NCBI RefSeq assembly: GCF_024713945.1 | Contig: NW_027461519.1 | Coordinates: forward strand, 186,001-250,000 | Length of the DNA: 64,000 nt | Direction of reading: 5' to 3' | DNA from: Dermatophagoides farinae | Taxonomy: Eukaryota; Arthropoda; Arachnida; Sarcoptiformes; Pyroglyphidae | In this document: in pieces, positions 49,993-60,062 of the stretch | Layout of the letters: every line of letters begins with the position of its first letter | Numbering within the stretch: the first letter of the stretch is position 1 | Position numbers and translations under genes: made by a program | The notes under the pieces: model-generated | What the model was told of the DNA's origin: nothing | Databases searched by the model: none | What the model saw: only the letters and a program-made list of their open reading frames with translations

Positions 49993-51963
49993 TTAAATAG
50001 ATACAGTGTGATTTCTTGGCTTGTTGAAAAGTGACTGAAACGAGTCCGAAAACAATGTCGGAGACAACCCAAATAACATTGGAATGGGGATTTTTTCCAA
50101 ATTGATCATGCTTTCCCAGTTGTACACAAACTGACCTATTGAAAGCCCTAGAGCGAGTTGTCTCCTGTTGGCGTGTTTACCCATCCAGCCAGCGTTTATA
50201 CCAAAATTTTTAGTACTAAAGCGGCCCATGAATTCAGGATTTCCGTCTTCGCCAAATCCGAACCCGGCAGTAACTCTGGCGTTTTTTCCGTCGCCAACCC
50301 CAATTATGTGTTCCATGGCTTTTGACTTGTTGTCCGGCATGTCAGAATGGAAGTAAACGTCCCAATTCTTGCTGTTAATGCCGGGAAGCCGAGTCGAGAT
50401 GTCGACAATGCGATTGTCGACGTCGAGCTTTCCTGCCGCGAAACGGTTGCCAATACCCACACCGGCCGAATATCGGTTGGACATGATATCTGAACCGACG
50501 TTGACAAACTTATCCTTCCAGTTAATGAAAGCTTCAGTAGCTGGCTTGGCTGAGTCTTTAAGAATGTGCTGATCAAAATCGTGCCTGACACCAATTTCTC
50601 TGTCCTTGTAACGAACCTTCATACCGTAGTTTCTGTCTAAAGCGTTAGAAAGAGTTCCAATCGTGACGTTGGGTGTTTCGATGCTGAGCCCCGTTGCGTC
50701 CTGGTCGTTTTCTCGGTAAACGCGCAATCCATAGCCTTTGACATTGATAGCTTCGTCAATGAAATCTTCTCTTAGATTGACTGTGGAGCTCACGCTGAAT
50801 TTGTTAGGCCGAGCAACGTTGAAGCCTACCTCACGGTCTGCAATGTCCACGTTTCCTCCAGCGCTAAACTTTCCTTTTTTACCTAAATGAACGCCAGTCA
50901 TTCCAGAGTTTAAGTCTTTCATAATTGTTGCATAATGGTCACGCAACGCAATGTCTGACTTTACTGAACTTATTACTGAAGGCCCAAACTTATATTTGGA
51001 ATTGATGTTATCGTCACTAGCCAGGTGTGTTTGAATGTTTATTGTGTCAAGCTTTTTGTTGCTGTTCATGTTTAATGACGTCTTGATAGCGTTAACTAAA
51101 TCCGGCTGTTTCAAATGCTGAATCCTGTCAAACAGCTGACTAGGCAGTTCTTCTAACCTCCGTTCTTTTTGAAAACCTGTTTCCCGCATTAGTTTGTCAC
51201 TTCTTTGAAAAATATTACTTCGACGAATAGGAAAATGATTCTCATCTGATCCTGGTATTCCGTCAGCGTAGTTATTCTTGTAAAACGGCAAAATAATAGA
51301 TTCAACAAAACTGTATTCTGGACCACTTGAATTTGAAACAATAAACAGATAGATTTCAGTACCATTTTTTAAAAACAATACCGTAGCTTTATTCTGGTCC
51401 TGGTTGCTTTGTAAATAATTTATTCCTATTAAAGAATTGTCCAACCACTTCTCATTTAGATAAAAGTCATCAAAGTGAGTCTCTGAATATTGATAAGAAG
51501 CTGAAACTTCGAAACACTGTTTTTGTGCTGATAGTTCATTTAATCGAGAGAGATCATTTTGAGGCAAATCAGTCACCAATATATAATCAGGAATTGAGTA
51601 CGAATCTAACGGTGGTAACCACTTCTTTCCAAAAAAAAACAATCTTTGACACTTTGAGCGCTTGCAAATTGATCTAACTAGTTGCAAGTCAACTTGATCA
51701 TTGCTATTGAAATAAATTAGATAAGCAGATTTAATGTCACCTAACAAATTAGATATGAATGGTTTTGTTGATTCAACCGTGTCAAAAAAATGTTTTTTAT
51801 CTGTAGCGTTATTTGAGTTGTTTTGCCTTGAATTAGTAGGAAGAAATAATATCCGATCGCTATGGATAACAAAACTAGAAGTATCTGATATACATGGTTG
51901 GAAGACCTTGAAGGAAGAAACAAATATACTCGAAGCAATAAAAAAAAATGACTTGAAATACAT
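49993..51963 (-). CDS. Secreted protein with beta-rich C-terminal repeats
   Basis: 656 residues with an N-terminal hydrophobic signal (MYFKSFFFIASSIFVSSF). From about residue 350 to 630 short alternating segments recur around the pattern DREVGFNVARPNKF, DREIGVRHDF and DNRIVDISTRLPG, with many Gly and alternate hydrophobic residues. This is typical of antiparallel beta-sheet, beta-prism or beta-barrel-like structure. The N-terminal half has Cys residues and may be a separate domain. I cannot match it to a family. Gene composition is relatively GC-rich in the repeat part. Confidence 0.65.
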   Translation of the reverse strand: MYFKSFFFIASSIFVSSFKVFQPCISDTSSFVIHSDRILFLPTNSRQNNSNNATDKKHFFDTVESTKPFISNLLGDIKSAYLIYFNSNDQVDLQLVRSICKRSKCQRLFFFGKKWLPPLDSYSIPDYILVTDLPQNDLSRLNELSAQKQCFEVSASYQYSETHFDDFYLNEKWLDNSLIGINYLQSNQDQNKATVLFLKNGTEIYLFIVSNSSGPEYSFVESIILPFYKNNYADGIPGSDENHFPIRRSNIFQRSDKLMRETGFQKERRLEELPSQLFDRIQHLKQPDLVNAIKTSLNMNSNKKLDTINIQTHLASDDNINSKYKFGPSVISSVKSDIALRDHYATIMKDLNSGMTGVHLGKKGKFSAGGNVDIADREVGFNVARPNKFSVSSTVNLREDFIDEAINVKGYGLRVYRENDQDATGLSIETPNVTIGTLSNALDRNYGMKVRYKDREIGVRHDFDQHILKDSAKPATEAFINWKDKFVNVGSDIMSNRYSAGVGIGNRFAAGKLDVDNRIVDISTRLPGINSKNWDVYFHSDMPDNKSKAMEHIIGVGDGKNARVTAGFGFGEDGNPEFMGRFSTKNFGINAGWMGKHANRRQLALGLSIGQFVYNWESMINLEKIPIPMLFGLSPTLFSDSFQSLFNKPRNHTVSI

Positions 51964-52088
51964 TTATGTGTTAGATTATGTTTTTCTTTCAAGTTTATGG
52001 TATTTCTTAAGTGCAATAAATTTCCCAAAAAACATGAAAAGATATTAGAACACAGATTAAGTGAGCTAGTGTTGAGAAAAACATTCAG

Positions 52089-53405
52089 CTATGGATGTTT
52101 TCTAATTGTTAAACACTGGTTATTAGCGTAAATCTGATTGATTCTCTTAGTTTCAATTTCAATATCCTTGCAAAAACTAATATCTGCCAACATATTCTTT
52201 ATCGTTTCAGGAGACATAAAAGCCGAATCGCGTTTTGATGAAAGAAGTTGTTTCATAAATTCTTCTATTTCACAAGTCTTATGAATGTTGTCATTATGCA
52301 GACTTCTTGGAAGTTCAAAGTTAGTAAGACTGAATTCCATATCAACTTTTAACTGAGCGTCTGGATCATTGTTACTCTTAAAAGTCCACCATTTTCGAAC
52401 TTGTTCACATATGTCTATATGAGTCAACGTGTGCGTAAATTGAGCTGAAGTCGCAGTATGTTCAAGACAAATGACCAACACGGGGATTTGTGCATTTGTA
52501 CTTGTTAAAGGCAAATAATTCAAAAATTGGAATTCACCAACTTTAATAGCGCATTTAACTATTTCACCATTGAAAGAAGAGTTTTCAAAATAACTCGTCA
52601 TTGTATAATCTTTAACGTTGTAGTTGCTAGTTTGAGTGGCTTCAGAATTTTTTATGCTAAAAACTTTATAGTAAATACGTGGAAAATCTACATATTGACC
52701 TATCATTTTTTGTAATGTCTTATATTGAATTACAAACGGATCGCTCAACGTATTTGCTTTAACTTTGTTTGGATTAGGCAGATATATTGGAGCGTGATCT
52801 CCTTTTAGCCAGTTCAGCCCGTGGTACTCGATGTGATCTACTTGACAAACCGGAAGAGGTAATTGGTACATAGCTTCGTCGACCGAAATTTCTTGTAGCA
52901 TGCCTTTGAGTATAATTTCTAAAACCATACATAACCTTGTATCAGTAAATTTACATGAATTCAAAACCACAATTATAAGCTGTAACAATGACTTGTAGTT
53001 AGCGTCTTTACTAAAGTTTCCAATATTGACATCGGACTTGATAAATGGCACATGCATCGTATAATCGGTAATGCAAATAAATGCCTCAACTATTGTTTCA
53101 ATCTGTACATTTAGCTTTTCCAAAAAAATTTTAATCTCTCCGTCTCTTGAACGGCATACATCATGCAAATATTTGCTGATTCGCTTAATTAAGCTGACAT
53201 GTGCTTCTAAAGCTTCTTTAACGTGATCTATCATCAAAGATGTCGCACGTATCTGTTTGACGAGAAAACTGTTTTCCTGCTTTATTTCATTCAATAAGCT
53301 TCGGTAAAAAATTATTTTGTCCTCCCATTTATTTTTTACTTCAAGTTCCTTCTCTAACAACAAATTAAGCTTTAGTTTCTCTGGTAATAACTGGGATTTT
53401 ATCAT
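52089..53405 (-). CDS. Unknown protein with N-terminal coiled coil
   Basis: 438 residues from the ATG at 53405. The first 110 residues form a heptad-like helix (LLLEKELEVKNKWEDKII). The C-terminal two thirds contain mixed alpha/beta sequence with several Cys and His (LPLPVCQVDHIEYHGLNW, LVICLEHTA). No signal peptide, membrane segment or known motif. A cytoskeletal or structural role is possible but not supported. Confidence 0.6.
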   Translation of the reverse strand: MIKSQLLPEKLKLNLLLEKELEVKNKWEDKIIFYRSLLNEIKQENSFLVKQIRATSLMIDHVKEALEAHVSLIKRISKYLHDVCRSRDGEIKIFLEKLNVQIETIVEAFICITDYTMHVPFIKSDVNIGNFSKDANYKSLLQLIIVVLNSCKFTDTRLCMVLEIILKGMLQEISVDEAMYQLPLPVCQVDHIEYHGLNWLKGDHAPIYLPNPNKVKANTLSDPFVIQYKTLQKMIGQYVDFPRIYYKVFSIKNSEATQTSNYNVKDYTMTSYFENSSFNGEIVKCAIKVGEFQFLNYLPLTSTNAQIPVLVICLEHTATSAQFTHTLTHIDICEQVRKWWTFKSNNDPDAQLKVDMEFSLTNFELPRSLHNDNIHKTCEIEEFMKQLLSSKRDSAFMSPETIKNMLADISFCKDIEIETKRINQIYANNQCLTIRKHP

Positions 53406-53838
53406 AAAACGCAATTGCACCTTGCATAATCATAAAGCGTGACCTATTAATTTTTAGAATAATAGTTATTTGCATTGAATTTCATGTATAAGCGTTAAAC
53501 TACCTAGTCATGTATTATGCGAATTATCATTGAATTTGGCCCATGAACCAACTTTTTCTATTGTTTTTCTCATATCTGTTGCGTTAGCTAATGTTTTTAT
53601 ATTAGCTCAAGAGTTCTATACTATATGCAAAGGATAATATTCTAAGTTAAACTTTCATTTTTCCTCACTAGACGAAGTATTAATGATTTAAGCCATTTGC
53701 GTAAATAACAAGATAATCGTTCTATCTAAGACACAAAATATAATATAAAGATGTAACTTTCAATTGATAATAATTGTTCAGTTTTATATAATCTGATTTT
53801 TCATATTGGCTGAAAGTTAATTGAGGTTGTTTCAAAAA
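53406..53838. other. Intergenic spacer
   Basis: 433 bp of AT-rich sequence between two minus-strand genes. I looked for snRNA-like and C/D box snoRNA signals and found none; no coding frame of note. Confidence 0.45.
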
Positions 53839-56800
53839 TTATACATTTTCAAATAAGACTAATTTATCCAGTTTTTTTACTGGGCCGTTAAGTTTAGAAA
53901 CTAATTTTTTGGGTGTTAGACTGACCTTAGCTGCCTTTTTAACATCCAACACTTTGGCATTGTCTAGTGCTCTAGTAAATTTTGATTGAGAAACCTCTCT
54001 GATGCCTTTTTTAATAATTTTAGGACTAAACAGCGGTTTAGTTTGCCCGTTTGTTGTTAACTTTAGCTTAGGGAGTATTTTCCGTTTAGAAATGGTATTG
54101 AGATTTTTTTTTACAATAGGTGATTTCATAGATCTAGTCACTAGATCGTCTTTAGCAACAAGCTTTTTTCCGAGAGTCTTGCTAATTAATAAAGATTTTG
54201 CATTAGAATCAGAGCTGTGCGTTTTTTTAATATTTTCAAGTTTTGAACTACTTAATTTTGTTTTTGCGCCACTCTCGTTGCTACTTTCGACTATAGTTTC
54301 AGAAGTTTTTTTAACGTTTATTGCGTTCTCGGTCGTGTTATTTTCTTCCCCGATAAGTGGTGCTTTGACTGTTGTGGTAAAACCTTTTTTTATTTCTACT
54401 AATTTATTACCACTTCTTGTATCAAGCTTTTTAGTTTCTAATGTTTCAGTTCTCTTTGTCTTTTCAGCAACTGATTCTATTTGAGAATTTAACTGTGGTG
54501 ATTTAGAACTAGACAAAGATTTATTTAGAATTTTAGTTTGTTTAAATGTAACTGCATCACTATCATGAGTTGACTTAGAAGTTTTTTTCGATTCTGCTGG
54601 AACGGGTGTTTTAAGAGTCATTGAAGCTAGTTTTTTTTTAGCTTTAGTATTTTCATTTGGCTGTTTTGTTTTTAATGCTTTGGAAACTGGTGTTTTAAAG
54701 TTAACTTTATTTTCTGGCGAAACATTTGAAGATAAAGTATTAGCTACTTTTTTGCTTAATAAAGTTTTTTTTATGAAAGCTTGAGTTGATTTTTTAGTTT
54801 GACCTAATGTTGCATTCATTGTAGACACAGAACCTGGCTCTTGACTAGAATTTATTAATTTATCAGAGCTAAGTTCTTTTATTCCGCTTGTTTTTGTTAA
54901 TAATTTTTTTTTAGTCAGTTGATCTTTAGATGTAGTAGCTGATATAACGTCTTCTGATCTAGGTGAAGTAATATTTAAAGTATCAGTAATAAAAACATCT
55001 TGTTTCTTGTTATTAGCATCGGATGTTTTAAAGACCATATCATTAGTTTGATTATGCATTAATAAAGATTTTTTCGATATTAATGGAGCTGATAGCACCG
55101 ACGACGAAGTTTTAACACTATTTTCTTTATTAAGTGAGTTAACTGGAAACTGATCTACAGTGTTTGGGATTTCAATTACTGATTTGCTTATACTACCTGA
55201 GCTCTGAGGTTTTTTATTTAACAACTTAGTTGATACTTGCGTTATACTATCTGTTTTCGTAGTTTCTATAAGAATTTTATCATTCATTTCAGTTGCCAGA
55301 GTTTTTGATTCTGTATTGGTTTCTACTTTTGTTTCATTATTTTCTGGTTTTTCAAACGATACAGAACTGTTTGGAATTGATTCATTCCTAGCTTGACTCG
55401 ATCGTTTATCTACATCAACATTTGCTTTATCAGAATTGAGATCATTTTTACTAGCGTCACCCGGTGAAATACTTTTATTATTTTCTGGTATTTTATTTGG
55501 TATAGTCCTTTTTGTAGTATCATTTTGAGTATCAGATTTAATTATATCAGGTTGTGTTGATTTTAATGAAATAGATTTTTTAAGTGTTACGTGTTCTTTA
55601 AGTGATTGGTCTACTCTATCATCATTTTCATTGGGCTTACTTTTGAGATTATTTATCGATGATTTCACTGTCTTCAATGATTTGCTTTGTTTCAATTTAC
55701 TCATTGGGATATTAAACTCACTAGTTGCTTTATTTTTCAAGGATAACATTTTAATTAGATTCTTTGCTCCAAACACTTTATGTGAATCTCTATCTTCTAA
55801 AAGTTCTCGTTTTTTGGCCTCAATTAATTTTGTTTTATTAATAGCTTTAAGTCGTTCAATGCGAGCTACGCTCTCAGCTAGAATTTTTTTATTTTCCGTT
55901 TTGGGTTTAAAATCAGCTGAACTTTTTTTAACATCAAATGTAGTGAACTTTTTAGTTAAATCCTTACTAATTGCTGCTTCAATAGCTTCTTTTTTCATAG
56001 CAAAACTAGTTTTTCGTAACGGATCGGGCTTAGATGTTTTAGTTGCAAGGTTAAATTCGGTTGCTTTATCTTGGATATCTACCTCTTTAACACCGCTGCC
56101 ATTAATCATTTTGCTAGTAACTGGAACTGCGGTTACTTCATGATTATCTAATTGAACACCAAAATTTTGCATAGGCACTGATGCGTTAATAGGTTCTAAA
56201 TCAGATACCTCGATATTTCGCTTACCTGGTTGATTAAGGTTCATTAGTAAATTTAGGTTAGCTGGATTCAAATAAGAATTATAACCAATATTAGAAACAT
56301 CATTCATCATGTTATTGGGAGCAATAAACTGTTGTTCAGGGAGTGGTTGTTTAAAAGGTTTTCCAAACAAGTCGACATTTTCTTTTACTCTATAAGCTAA
56401 CAGAGCCGAGTTTCTTGGAATTGGAAACAAGTTTAATAAAATAGTTCCGACGATATTGTTATTAGAAACTAAATTGTAGCTGTTGTACTGCAATAAAGTT
56501 GCAGGGTCAACTAGAGAAATTTTTGCGGTTAACGGCGGACTTAGTAAATTATTTGCATCGTATACAGTCACTATAATAGAAGAGTTATATCCATTCTTCG
56601 ATATATCAAAATTGTCTAGATCAATAGTTTGACGAATTATGGCATTTCCTTCGTTACTGAATAACCAATCTTTCGCTATACGATTATTGTTTTTGATAAT
56701 TTGTTCCTCATCTTCATAATCATAACGACATGTACAAATTGCTATTCTACTCGCTGGTATTGATTCTGGGTTTGTAATATTTATTTGCCCAAATTCAATA

Positions 56801-57596
56801 GACATTCCGGTTAATCTAATATTAACATCACCTTTATGAGTATTGTTTGTTAAACAAGCCATTGCTTGTTTAGCAATTAAATTTGCTTTTATAAACGCAG
56901 CGTTCTCTTCGTTTGTTTGAAATAAATTTCTGATAAACAAAGGAATATCGTTACTGACGGCCCATGGATAAACACCACGTTCAACAAGTTCATTAAAAGA
57001 AGGCGGTGGGGGCAATGAAATGTCTGTCGGTAAAGGCTTAATACCGGCAGCTACTTCAAGAATAACACCAAACAAACCATCTATTCTAGGATCTAAACTA
57101 CGGCAAGGATACAAATAGTCAAGTAATAGTCTCACTTTTTCTTCTCCAGTTTTTGGAGGTGAAAAAGCAAGATTACCACAAATACCAGCTAACGATTGAG
57201 TTAACGTATCTAGCTGAAAATATAATAATTGAACTCTTTCGAAGACTTCTTTGATTTGTTTTGGATGATGAAGGGTTGCTTCTATTCTTTTTTCTAAAAT
57301 AGATAAATCTGAGTTTGCTTGTTGAAGTTCATGTTGAACTTTTTGGTACTCATTTAATAAATGATAATTTTGCGTTTGCAAATTTTCTCGTCTTTTTTTT
57401 TCTCTCGAAAATAGCAAAAAATAGAACTTAGCTTTCTTTTCGAGTTCGCTGTTAGCTATAACTTAGCATTTGTTCACAACGTACCATTTTCAAAAATTGC
57501 TACATTAGTTTTTTCAGCGTAATTTGTTCGTATTTTAGGTACATTATTAAGTTTATGAGCTGTTCTGGCGAAACTTGAAGCTTTTCGTCCGATCAT
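53839..57596 (-). CDS. Coiled-coil protein with long Lys/Ser-rich tail, 29-nt intron
   Basis: Exon 1 is 57596..57485 and exon 2 is 57455..53839, across a 29-nt intron, giving 1,242 residues. The splice replaces an ATG-less start by MIGRKASSFARTAHKLNN. Residues about 50-110 are a coiled coil, followed by a conserved-looking, Pro-rich folded part (LDPRIDGLFGVILEVAAGIKPL) and, near residues 235-380, a beta-rich region that could be C2-like. The remaining 800 residues are low-complexity, rich in Lys, Ser, Thr and Asn, with recurring KKLL/SKSL patches. It may be a cytoskeletal or microtubule-associated protein; no family recognised. Confidence 0.68.
57456..57484 (-). other. 29-nt intron
   Basis: Starts GTACGT and ends GTTATAG on the minus strand, with a GCTAAG branch-like stretch about ten bases before the end. 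It removes an in-frame TGA and joins an ATG-initiated exon to the long frame. Confidence 0.8.
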
Positions 57597-57766
57597 ACTC
57601 ATAACATTAATTATAACGAGCTAGTTAAGATTAATCTGCTCATGTGTGCATACGCACCAATTTAAATTCATATATTATTTTAAGCATAATGATATTTGCA
57701 TTATTTATTAATTAGATATCTGTATCAAATGTTAAGATCAATACATATCAACAAACTTGCAGATTA

Positions 57767-58264
57767 ATGATATTCAAAAAATTAATTTTATTGAATTATA
57801 TTGCTTTATTTAACAACGTGGCGCTAGATTCGACGATCACATGTGAAGTTGACGTTTGGAAAAATAGAACTTTAGCAGAATCCGGTAGCAGTATCAATAC
57901 TATCGTTGCATTCAAGTATAAAAAATTTGAAAATTATTTAATAAGTTTAATTGTTAAAAAATTGCATAAAATTGCAAATAAAATAACTAGCTTCCCGTGC
58001 AACTCTTTTGTTTGGAAGAATGAAATATATAAATTTTTTTTAGAGCATATTTTTAAAAAATTTGAAAATCGGTTTTATGAACTTAAAGAAGTGAATCCAA
58101 TCGAAATAAACAAAGCCCTTTACGAATTATCATTAGCTATAAACGAATATTCTAAATTACTTATCAATACGAAGTGCGAACTATTAAGCAAAAGTATTCG
58201 TGTAGAATTATTAGAATTTATAAAATTAATTGAACTGTTAAACAACCTAGAATCGGTTGAATGA
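57767..58264 (+). CDS. Small secreted helical protein
   Basis: 165 residues. The first 20 (MIFKKLILLNYIALFNNVAL) form a likely signal peptide. The mature part is helical and rich in Lys, Asn, Leu and Phe, with a few cysteines. No family recognised. The TGA stop lies only 15 nt before the NOT4 start on the same strand, so the NOT4 promoter or leader probably overlaps this gene. Confidence 0.6.
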   Translation: MIFKKLILLNYIALFNNVALDSTITCEVDVWKNRTLAESGSSINTIVAFKYKKFENYLISLIVKKLHKIANKITSFPCNSFVWKNEIYKFFLEHIFKKFENRFYELKEVNPIEINKALYELSLAINEYSKLLINTKCELLSKSIRVELLEFIKLIELLNNLESVE

Positions 58265-58279
58265 TTAAAAGTAGAAGAA

Positions 58280-59902
58280 ATGCAAGCAGATAAACAAAGC
58301 CATTTACTCTCTCCTATTTATACAACACAACAAGAATATCTATGTCCGATTTGTGCGGAGGAAATGGACGAAAGTGATTACTCTTTTTTTCCGTGCAAAT
58401 GTGAATACCAATTGTGCTTATGGTGTTTGAAAAAAATAAGAGATTCAAACAACAAGTGTCCTTTATGCAGAGCTCCGTATGACCCTCAAAACTTCGTTAT
58501 TGTGCCTTCGAGAAAGATAATTCGAGTTTTGAAGAAGAAATCAAATAACTATGGAAAGCAATCAAAGGCTGCCGAAGAAGATCAGTCGCGGAACGCATTT
58601 AACACTCCAAAATCGCCAATCATAGAGAACGCGATGGGTAATCCCACTAGTACGATCACCTCCACCCCAGGAGCTCGTCGCTTATTTATTTTTCGGTTTT
58701 GGCATTTATTATCTAAATGGTACAATGCTAAAGAGCTAGCGTCGTACAACTTTTTTGGCAAGTACGGGATGTTGACTTACGTCACCTGTTTGACCCATAA
58801 AGATCTTGACACGGCGTTTTTAATTTACCTAGACGAAGTCTCCATTCAGCTGCTTGAAAAAGACTTTGAAAAATTCTTGCGTCAAAACCCCCAGCCTCAA
58901 TACAGCTTGATTCAATATCATTCTGGTAGTGCTCGTCTCTGTGTAAATACGCTTCGCAACATGGTTTGCCGGAACGAGCGTTGTACTTATTTTCATTCTT
59001 CCTTTGTCGCTAACGAGTCAAACTTCTGGAAGTGTACTCAAAAGAGAGAACGAACAAAATATTTAAGCAAGATAATAAACGATGACTCGATGCCCAGTTG
59101 TTTTTTGCAATCGTTTGAATCTATAGCTAAATTAATTAAATTATATTACAATGAAAATATTGACGAAGAGTTCAATAGAAGTTGCAGCAACAACGAGTCT
59201 GTGCAATCTTCTAAAAATACTGCGAATAATTCCAGCTATTATTCTGACATTGTGTCGTCCGACAAAAACGTAAACAGCGTGTCAACGCCTTTGATCAAAA
59301 AAAATCTGAACCCCGCCAAGGTCATCAGGACCCCGCAAAACACACATAAAGTAATTGAAGCTTTTTCGCATAAATTCAACGACATTCTCAACGATTCTTC
59401 AAATATCACGCTTGAACAATCCTTAGTATCGTGTATGAACATTTTAAAACAGCATGGACCGCACGATACCAAGTCACATAGTGTGTTGGCTAACAAAGAT
59501 CTCGACTCTGATATTGACAAAACTTTGTCACAGGAAAACTTCACTAAAAATACTGACCAACCTAGGGAAGAAAACTTGCGAAACACTTTTGATCCAACTC
59601 TAAATATAAGCAACAATTTTAATAGCAAACATATTAATCAAGACTCGTTATCAAAAAACATTGAGATGAAAGTTATTCCGGTACGCACACATATTAATTT
59701 GTCCGATTCGCCGTGCGACTATTTCGGCTGGTTCAAATCTGAAAATAATCTTGATGATTCTCGCGACAAAAATGAGTCTGCCGCTTTTTCAGAAAAAAAT
59801 TTTCTAAATATTATAAAGAACAGTATAACGCAGCATGGCTCATTTGATAACGCGACTTTAGCGCAAATCTCTCGCGAGGAGTATAAAAAATTAACGCATT
59901 AA
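58280..59902 (+). CDS. NOT4: CCR4-NOT E3 ubiquitin ligase NOT4
   Basis: 540 residues. The NOT4-specific C4C4 RING lies at about 18-62 (CPICAEEMDES...FPCKCEYQLCLWCL...CPLCRAPY). An RRM follows at about 118-225, with a single CCCH finger near CRNERCTYFHSS. The C-terminal 300 residues are disordered and Ser/Asn-rich. NOT4 couples the CCR4-NOT deadenylase to ubiquitination during stalled or abnormal translation. The start is the first ATG after the upstream gene stop. UBA1, the enzyme that charges ubiquitin, lies on the other strand 160 bp away. Confidence 0.93.
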   Translation: MQADKQSHLLSPIYTTQQEYLCPICAEEMDESDYSFFPCKCEYQLCLWCLKKIRDSNNKCPLCRAPYDPQNFVIVPSRKIIRVLKKKSNNYGKQSKAAEEDQSRNAFNTPKSPIIENAMGNPTSTITSTPGARRLFIFRFWHLLSKWYNAKELASYNFFGKYGMLTYVTCLTHKDLDTAFLIYLDEVSIQLLEKDFEKFLRQNPQPQYSLIQYHSGSARLCVNTLRNMVCRNERCTYFHSSFVANESNFWKCTQKRERTKYLSKIINDDSMPSCFLQSFESIAKLIKLYYNENIDEEFNRSCSNNESVQSSKNTANNSSYYSDIVSSDKNVNSVSTPLIKKNLNPAKVIRTPQNTHKVIEAFSHKFNDILNDSSNITLEQSLVSCMNILKQHGPHDTKSHSVLANKDLDSDIDKTLSQENFTKNTDQPREENLRNTFDPTLNISNNFNSKHINQDSLSKNIEMKVIPVRTHINLSDSPCDYFGWFKSENNLDDSRDKNESAAFSEKNFLNIIKNSITQHGSFDNATLAQISREEYKKLTH

Positions 59903-60062
59903 AGTAGTTACAGCCTTGCAAATAAACTGAAGACCGAATGCTTCTGCATTGAAAAACTTTTTATTATTATATAAACTTTATTTTTATAAGTGACTAAGCT
60001 CACGTTAGAACCTTATTTGTAACAACTTGCGAACATTATTATGGATATCGTTTCAAAATGTA

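Noticed and set aside
54002-56143. Long antisense + strand frames of 160-170 codons
   Set aside because: They mirror the Lys/Ser-rich tail of the minus-strand 1,242-residue gene and give only hydrophobic, low-complexity products.
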